Assembly: GCA_018644785.1 (NCBI GenBank)
Contig: JABGPV010000203.1
Coordinates: forward strand, 1 to 9,351
Origin: Deltaproteobacteria bacterium
Lineage (GTDB): Bacteria; Desulfobacterota; DSM-4660; Desulfatiglandales; Desulfatiglandaceae
Direction: 5' to 3'
Length of the DNA: 9,351 nucleotides
Position 1 is the stretch's first letter. Every line of letters starts with the position of its first letter. The position numbers were made by a program, and so were the translations under genes. Shown here piece by piece: positions 6,375-9,351 of the stretch. The notes beneath the pieces are model-generated. The model was given only the letters and a program-made list of their open reading frames with translations. It did no database searches and had not been told where the DNA came from.

Positions 6375-6535
6375 ATTTGAATCCTCCTTCTTTGCGCTTG
6401 TTGGAAACAGTATCTCATGGTAGTGTTCCATAGGACGGAACGATGGGTTATTATTTTGATGGATTCAGCAAAGGCTTTGAAATACTTTAAGACCCGCCGG
6501 TATTGTGGGATTCCGTGAATTTCGAAAGGTAATTC
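6375..6535. promoter_or_regulatory. Shared divergent promoter/operator region (AAA+ and WYL genes)
   Basis: This 161-bp region separates two divergent start codons. For the WYL gene, TTGAAA (6477-6482), an 18-bp spacer and TATTGT (6501-6506) make a fair promoter. Two inverted repeats are possible operators: GTTCC-N7-GGAAC (6425-6441) and GAATT-N9-AATTC (6517-6535), the latter ending at the WYL start codon. The GGAGG at 6383-6387 is the ribosome binding site that fixes the AAA+ start at 6374. I could not pick a convincing -10/-35 pair for the AAA+ gene. Confidence 0.5.
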
Positions 6536-7543
6536 ATGCCCAGAAAAAGCAGCGACAAAACCTATGGTGAGAAGTTGATCAGCCTCTTTGCCCGGCTCCT
6601 GTTTACCAGGGAACCTCATTCTCTGTCGGACCTGGCCCGAGTGCTGGATTGTTCCAAGCAAACAGTGCTGAGGCTTATCGAGGATATTGAAAGATCGTAC
6701 AAGGTCCACATTGAATGGTCCATGGAGGGTCGAAGGCGGTTTTTTCGCCTGAAAACGCTTGGGCAGCAACCGCCCACTCTGAACCTGACGGCCACGGAAC
6801 TTCATGCGCTCTATATGTGCAGATCCTTTGCCGAGCACCTCCTGGGCCGCCGGTTCCTGGATGAAGCGACCCGGGCGCTGGAAAAAGGCCGTGCCCTCCT
6901 GCCACGGGAGGCTAGTTTTTCCTCCCGCCACTTTGCCTCATTCAGGCCGGGAACCATTGATTATACGCCCCAGCAGGAGTCCATTCGAACCCTTCTGGAG
7001 GCCATGGAGAAAAGCCGGGTCTGCAAAACTTCCTATCGGGCCATTTTGGCGAAGAAATCCAAAACCTTCTACATTAAGCCGTACCGGCTCTTCTCACACC
7101 AGGATACGGTTTACCTGCACGCAGGTCTGGCCAGAAAGCCTGGGGCTCTGTACAAGGAGTCCGCGTTTGACAACCTCCTGGCCGTTCACCGGATTCAAAA
7201 AGCAGAGCTGGACGAAAGGCCTTTCAAGTTTCCGGAAGGTTATGATTTTGAAAAAACCTTCAACCGGAACTTTGGCGTGATCAAAGAAGAAGCCTTTGAG
7301 GTGAAGGTGGAATTTATCGGATTTGCCGCAAAATTTGTAGCGGAGCGTATCTGGAGTCCCGACCAGCAAATTGAGCAACTACCGGACGGAAAGATCCATC
7401 TCTCTTTCAGCGCCTCCTCCGAGCCTGAGTTGGTGGCGTGGCTACTATCATTTGGGGATGAGGCCAGGTTGCTCGGGCCGGACTGGTTGGTGGAAAAGGT
7501 GAAAGGGCAGGTAGCGCGGATGGAAAAAAATTATAGGGTTTAA
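6536..7543 (+). CDS. WYL-domain transcriptional regulator (HTH-WYL-WCX)
   Basis: This 335-aa protein has the layout of WYL-family regulators. An N-terminal winged helix covers residues ~8-75, with the HTH at HSLSDLARVLDCSKQTVLRL (28-47). The WYL core is at ~150-222, where KPYRLFSHQDTVYLHAGL (181-198) carries the motif as V192-Y193-L194 and retains R184. R219 in the HRI stretch also fits. A C-terminal WCX-like extension runs from ~250 to 330. WYL domains sense a small ligand or nucleic acid; members include DriD, PafBC, BrxR and CapW, the last two controlling phage-defence operons. AAAGGT precedes ATG 6536 at about 6 nt. It is divergent from the tandem AAA+ gene and the natural candidate to regulate that gene and itself. 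The ligand is unknown. The gene is intact and full length. Confidence 0.92.
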   Translation: MPRKSSDKTYGEKLISLFARLLFTREPHSLSDLARVLDCSKQTVLRLIEDIERSYKVHIEWSMEGRRRFFRLKTLGQQPPTLNLTATELHALYMCRSFAEHLLGRRFLDEATRALEKGRALLPREASFSSRHFASFRPGTIDYTPQQESIRTLLEAMEKSRVCKTSYRAILAKKSKTFYIKPYRLFSHQDTVYLHAGLARKPGALYKESAFDNLLAVHRIQKAELDERPFKFPEGYDFEKTFNRNFGVIKEEAFEVKVEFIGFAAKFVAERIWSPDQQIEQLPDGKIHLSFSASSEPELVAWLLSFGDEARLLGPDWLVEKVKGQVARMEKNYRV

Positions 7544-7561
7544 ACCAGTGATTTTTGGGAT

Positions 7562-7610
7562 GCAGATTTCCGCAGACGATAAAAAATAGAAGATCAGCGA
7601 TAACTATTTT
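7562..7610 (+). other. Post-WYL region: GCAGA direct repeats and weak AT-rich hairpin
   Basis: GCAGA occurs twice close together (7562-7566 and 7572-7576) in a stretch resembling the ATCTGCG-rich degenerate repeats seen between genes in many bacteria. AAAATAG (7583-7589) and CTATTTT (7604-7610) form a 7-bp arm hairpin with a 14-nt loop, followed by no long U tract. It may be a weak terminator for the WYL gene, with low certainty. Confidence 0.3.
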
Positions 7611-7642
7611 GTCGAAAATTGGCGCAAAGTGACCGCAGTCTA

Positions 7643-7651
7643 TGCTATACT
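7643..7651 (+). promoter_or_regulatory. Candidate extended -10 promoter for the MNT gene
   Basis: TGCTATACT (7643-7651) combines the TGn extension with a -10 hexamer matching consensus at five of six bases. No good -35 lies 16-18 bp upstream, as is usual for extended -10 promoters. Transcription from ~7658 would leave a ~155-nt leader before ATG 7813, which contains a possible short ORF. Confidence 0.4.
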
Positions 7652-7691
7652 TATTTTCTGGACCGTTTGATCAATAGGTTGGGAAACGCCT

Positions 7692-7802
7692 GTGGTATTT
7701 TCAAAACTGAACATTTTACATCTTCTGAATGGCGTGGTGGGTCTGGCTGAAGTTCCCTCCACGATATTGCGTTATGGATTCCCAAATCGGCGCGTGGGAT
7801 AA
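7692..7802 (+). CDS. Possible 36-codon ORF just upstream of the MNT gene
   Basis: An open frame starts with GTG at 7692 and stops at TAA 7800-7802. It would encode a peptide containing FSKLNILHLLNGVVGLAEV and ending in FPNRRVG. It has ordinary-looking amino-acid composition. Its stop falls inside the ribosome binding site of the MNT gene, so translation could be coupled. A purine run (GGTTGGGAA) lies about 6 nt upstream. I do not recognise it. It could be a leader peptide, a degraded gene remnant (the frame stays open back to 7671) or chance. Confidence 0.25.
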   Translation: MVFSKLNILHLLNGVVGLAEVPSTILRYGFPNRRVG

Positions 7803-7812
7803 GGGGGGAAAG

Positions 7813-8160
7813 ATGAAGCCTTTCAAAACGTCTTCGCTCAACAAAAACGAAAGAAGCGCTATTCGAACTGCTGATGAAATACTCAGAAAGCAATTCCCTA
7901 TTGTCAATGTAATCCTTTTCGGTTCAAAAGCTCGGGGCGATTCAGATGCTCATTCAGATATTGACTTGCTCCTCATAACTTCCCGACCTCTTCATTGGAA
8001 AGAAGAAAAGTCTATTATCGGGGTACTGTTCGACATTGGTATCGAATATGATGTTATTTTCAGCCCGTTGTTTGCCTCTGGGGATGAGTGGGAAGGTGGT
8101 ATATTTACCCAATTCCCTGTTTACGAAGAAATCATGAGAGATGGGGCCATTGTCGCGTGA
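7813..8160 (+). CDS. MNT-type nucleotidyltransferase (antitoxin of an MNT/HEPN pair)
   Basis: This small protein is 115 aa from ATG 7813, where AAGGGGGGAAAG is directly upstream. An in-frame ATG at 7729 would add 28 residues but lacks a ribosome binding site and overlaps the leader. The polymerase-beta nucleotidyltransferase signature is GSKARGDSDAHSDID (37-51), an exact GSX10DXD motif with metal ligands D49 and D51; D80 in EYDVIF is a plausible third acidic ligand. In MNT/HEPN toxin-antitoxin modules, the MNT protein adds AMP to a tyrosine of the HEPN RNase and silences it. Its last codon overlaps the GTG of a HEPN-like frame (GTGA), typical of such pairs. Here the HEPN is truncated, so this may be an orphan antitoxin. 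Catalytic residues look intact. Confidence 0.85.
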   Translation: MKPFKTSSLNKNERSAIRTADEILRKQFPIVNVILFGSKARGDSDAHSDIDLLLITSRPLHWKEEKSIIGVLFDIGIEYDVIFSPLFASGDEWEGGIFTQFPVYEEIMRDGAIVA

Positions 8161-8264
8161 ACAAGCAGATTATCATTGACTATTGGATGGAAAAGGCGCG
8201 GGATGACCTTGCATCCGCACAGGACAAGTTTCTGCCCGCGCAAAATTGCCCTGCTCACGGCTGA
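8157..8264 (+). pseudogene. Truncated HEPN-domain gene (toxin remnant)
   Basis: The frame starts with GTG at 8157, overlapping the MNT stop by GTGA, and ends at TGA 8262-8264 after 35 codons. The first ~24 residues, including YWMEKARDDLASAQDKF, match the N-terminal helix of HEPN partners of MNT proteins. HEPN domains are normally ~110-140 aa with an Rx4-6H RNase motif in the last third; that part is absent. After codon ~24 the sequence no longer resembles HEPN. On the opposite strand it resembles a transposase tail, so the gene was cut by insertion or deletion. The HEPN remainder is not visible in the window. It is almost certainly non-functional as an RNase. Confidence 0.6.
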
Positions 8265-8342
8265 CGGGCTGATACCGAGTCCATTGGCAAAGGCGACGGA
8301 GGGTAACCCAAGCTGACGCGCTCCCACGCAACAGTGGGCACG
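8229..8342 (-). pseudogene. Remnant resembling the C-terminal HTH of a REP-associated (Y1-type) transposase
   Basis: On the minus strand, this segment encodes RAHCCVGARQLGLPSVAF followed by GLGISPSAVSRAILRGQK. It strongly resembles the C-terminal helix-turn-helix tail of REP-associated tyrosine transposases in related bacteria (typical form: CYW..RELG...... LGISQPAVS..V.RG). The catalytic Y1 domain (HUH motif) is absent, and upstream sequence toward 8452 shows no match that I can see. It runs straight into the HEPN remnant at about 8229-8235, which suggests the junction of a mobile-element insertion or deletion. The family call is from recalled pattern, not a search. Confidence 0.45.
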
Positions 8343-8452
8343 GGGGACGGGCATAATTAAACAACCAACCTTCTCTAAACCCACCTGGAAAAGTCTTAAA
8401 ATGTGATCTTTCATTGTCTTTGAAATGCTCCCAATCCTCATATGAGTCAAGG
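8343..8452. other. Non-coding gap between transposase remnant and Fic gene
   Basis: No protein-like frame is apparent here. The left edge (GGGGGACGGGCATAATTAAAC, read in two parts: GGGGGACGGG then CATAATTAAAC) has the flavour of repeats associated with REP transposases, but I cannot confirm it. Nothing else is recognised. Confidence 0.25.
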
Positions 8453-9351
8453 TCAAATTCTCCCTCCTTTTCCAAGTGAACTTGGCAGCTTAAGCCTCGC
8501 TTCATCCGATTCTTTGAATGCGTTACATGCGGTCAGCGTCCTTATGACAGCGTTGTATGACGGCCACTGGAGCGCGTAAGTAAAAAGTTGGGCGAAATCC
8601 ATTACCTTGATGAGTGACTCCGGGTTGTTGGACCTGGACAGGGCTCTAAGGGCAAGCAAGTAATCGTCTCTGAACACAATGGGCACGATTATACGACATA
8701 AATCAGCGTGTATAAGCTCGGCATTCATCATAATCCTGGCAATTCTGCCATTCCCGTCCACGAAAGGATGCACCTCAGCGACCATAAACATCATGAAGAT
8801 GGCGCGTGCCAGCCCAGGTTCAACAGCATGGTACATGTCAAAGCCCTGGAGCAAGGTGCCGCGCACAAGCTCGGGCGCCACAAAGTGAGTATCACCGGCG
8901 CGGTTGGGTTCCTGCTTGAACTCACCCGGCAGTTTATGGGGACGCGCCTCCATCACAGCGTGGTGGCGAGATGTCATGAGAGAAATGAAATCATCGAATG
9001 ATTCGGGAACTGTGCGCATTTCCTGCTGATTTGAGACAATGCGAAATGTCCCCATGATGTCGTGGGCATCCTCCGGTCGCTCTTGTGGTATTTTGTTTTG
9101 GAAAACAATCGCATGTGCCTGGTCAACCTCAAATTCAGTCCCTTCAATGTGGTTTGAAAAATAGGCCTCGAAGAACGCCGCCAGATGGGTTTCCTCCTCC
9201 GAGAGTCCGCTCTCTTTTCTCATGGGCAGTTGTGACTGTGTCAAGTAGGCAAACAGGCGGTTGAAAATCTCTAACCTTTGTGGATCATACGGTACACCGA
9301 GCGATGTGGCGCGCGCTTGCGGGGAGGCGAGCTCTCTGGCCGGCCGTGTAC
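8453..9351 (-). CDS. Fic-domain protein (AMP-transferase type), 5' end outside window
   Basis: Fic enzymes transfer AMP or similar groups from nucleotides to protein hydroxyls. About 298 residues are visible in an open frame that runs off the right edge. The start at TTG 9244 is unlikely because the upstream frame is open and protein-like (LGVPYDPQRLEIFNRLFAYL). The inhibitory-helix motif SNHIEG (S/TxxxE(G/N) type) lies at visible residues 65-70, so this is a class II Fic with its inhibitor N-terminal to the core. The catalytic motif HPFVDGNGRIAR (194-205) is complete: His base, Asp and GNGR nucleotide-binding residues all present. The gene ends at TGA 8455-8453 with tail KLPSSLGKGGRI. It faces the MNT/HEPN remnants and may be self-regulated AMPylation or a toxin-type Fic. 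I see no neighbouring antitoxin. Confidence 0.88.
   Translation of the reverse strand, partial: TRPARELASPQARATSLGVPYDPQRLEIFNRLFAYLTQSQLPMRKESGLSEEETHLAAFFEAYFSNHIEGTEFEVDQAHAIVFQNKIPQERPEDAHDIMGTFRIVSNQQEMRTVPESFDDFISLMTSRHHAVMEARPHKLPGEFKQEPNRAGDTHFVAPELVRGTLLQGFDMYHAVEPGLARAIFMMFMVAEVHPFVDGNGRIARIMMNAELIHADLCRIIVPIVFRDDYLLALRALSRSNNPESLIKVMDFAQLFTYALQWPSYNAVIRTLTACNAFKESDEARLKLPSSLGKGGRI

Noticed and set aside
6375..6431. Longer start (ATG 6431) for the AAA+ gene
   Set aside because: No ribosome binding site precedes it, whereas GGAGG sits 8 nt before ATG 6374. It would also consume much of the divergent promoter.
6362..6931. 189-codon open frame on the - strand
   Set aside because: It is antisense to the WYL helix-turn-helix region and overlaps the shared promoter; it has no protein-like motif.
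7729..7812. Longer start (ATG 7729) for the MNT gene
   Set aside because: There is no ribosome binding site, the extension is unlike the family, and a strong purine-rich site precedes ATG 7813.
8121..8456. 111-codon - strand frame as a full gene
   Set aside because: Only its middle (8229-8342) looks like protein, a transposase tail. The rest is antisense to the HEPN and MNT genes or lacks similarity.
1..9351. CRISPR array, tRNA or rRNA genes
   Set aside because: No regularly spaced direct repeats and no cloverleaf or rRNA-like stretch were seen on either strand.

Overview
The window looks like a stretch of chromosome from a Gram-negative proteobacterium or a relative. My best guess is a sulfate-reducer-type Desulfobacterota (former Deltaproteobacteria). 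That guess rests on the mix of genes (an Orn oligoribonuclease, an ArsR/CPKC-thioredoxin/CMD arsenic-type operon, DUF4143 and tandem AAA+ ATPases) and on GGGACAGACC-type repeats, which I associate with such genomes. No rRNA, tRNA or ribosomal protein is present to confirm it.

Left part (1-2460). The window opens inside the 3' end of orn (+). A convergent gene (-) for a B3/B4-domain protein follows. Next is a 439-bp gap with a ~97-bp imperfect palindrome and then a near-consensus sigma70 promoter. That promoter drives a compact + strand operon: ArsR-family repressor (CVC metal site), a 77-aa CPKC thioredoxin-like protein and a carboxymuconolactone-decarboxylase/AhpD-like protein. An inverted repeat overlapping the -35 box is the likely ArsR operator. 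No efflux pump, reductase or methylase lies in the window. A GGGACAGACC/GGTCTGTCCC hairpin closes the operon and separates it from the next, convergent gene.

Middle part (2467-7543). A DUF4143-type AAA ATPase (-) is followed by a ~310-bp gap. Then comes a divergent pair: a ~739-aa protein with two AAA+ modules and an Arg/Lys-rich N-terminal tail (-), and a WYL-domain transcriptional regulator (+). The pair shares a ~160-bp promoter region containing inverted repeats. WYL regulators often control defence or stress modules, so this pair is the most plausible undescribed system in the window. Its function cannot be read from the sequence.

Right part (7544-9351). A GSX10DXD nucleotidyltransferase of the MNT antitoxin type (+) overlaps the start of a HEPN gene that is cut to 35 codons. 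The cut meets a piece of reverse-strand sequence resembling the C-terminal helix-turn-helix of REP-associated transposases. A Fic AMP-transferase-type gene (-), carrying an SNHIEG inhibitory motif and HPFVDGNGRIAR, runs off the right edge. Fic, MNT/HEPN, DUF4143 ATPase and WYL/AAA+ together give 2467-9351 the character of an accessory or conflict-gene region, beside the housekeeping-type genes on the left.
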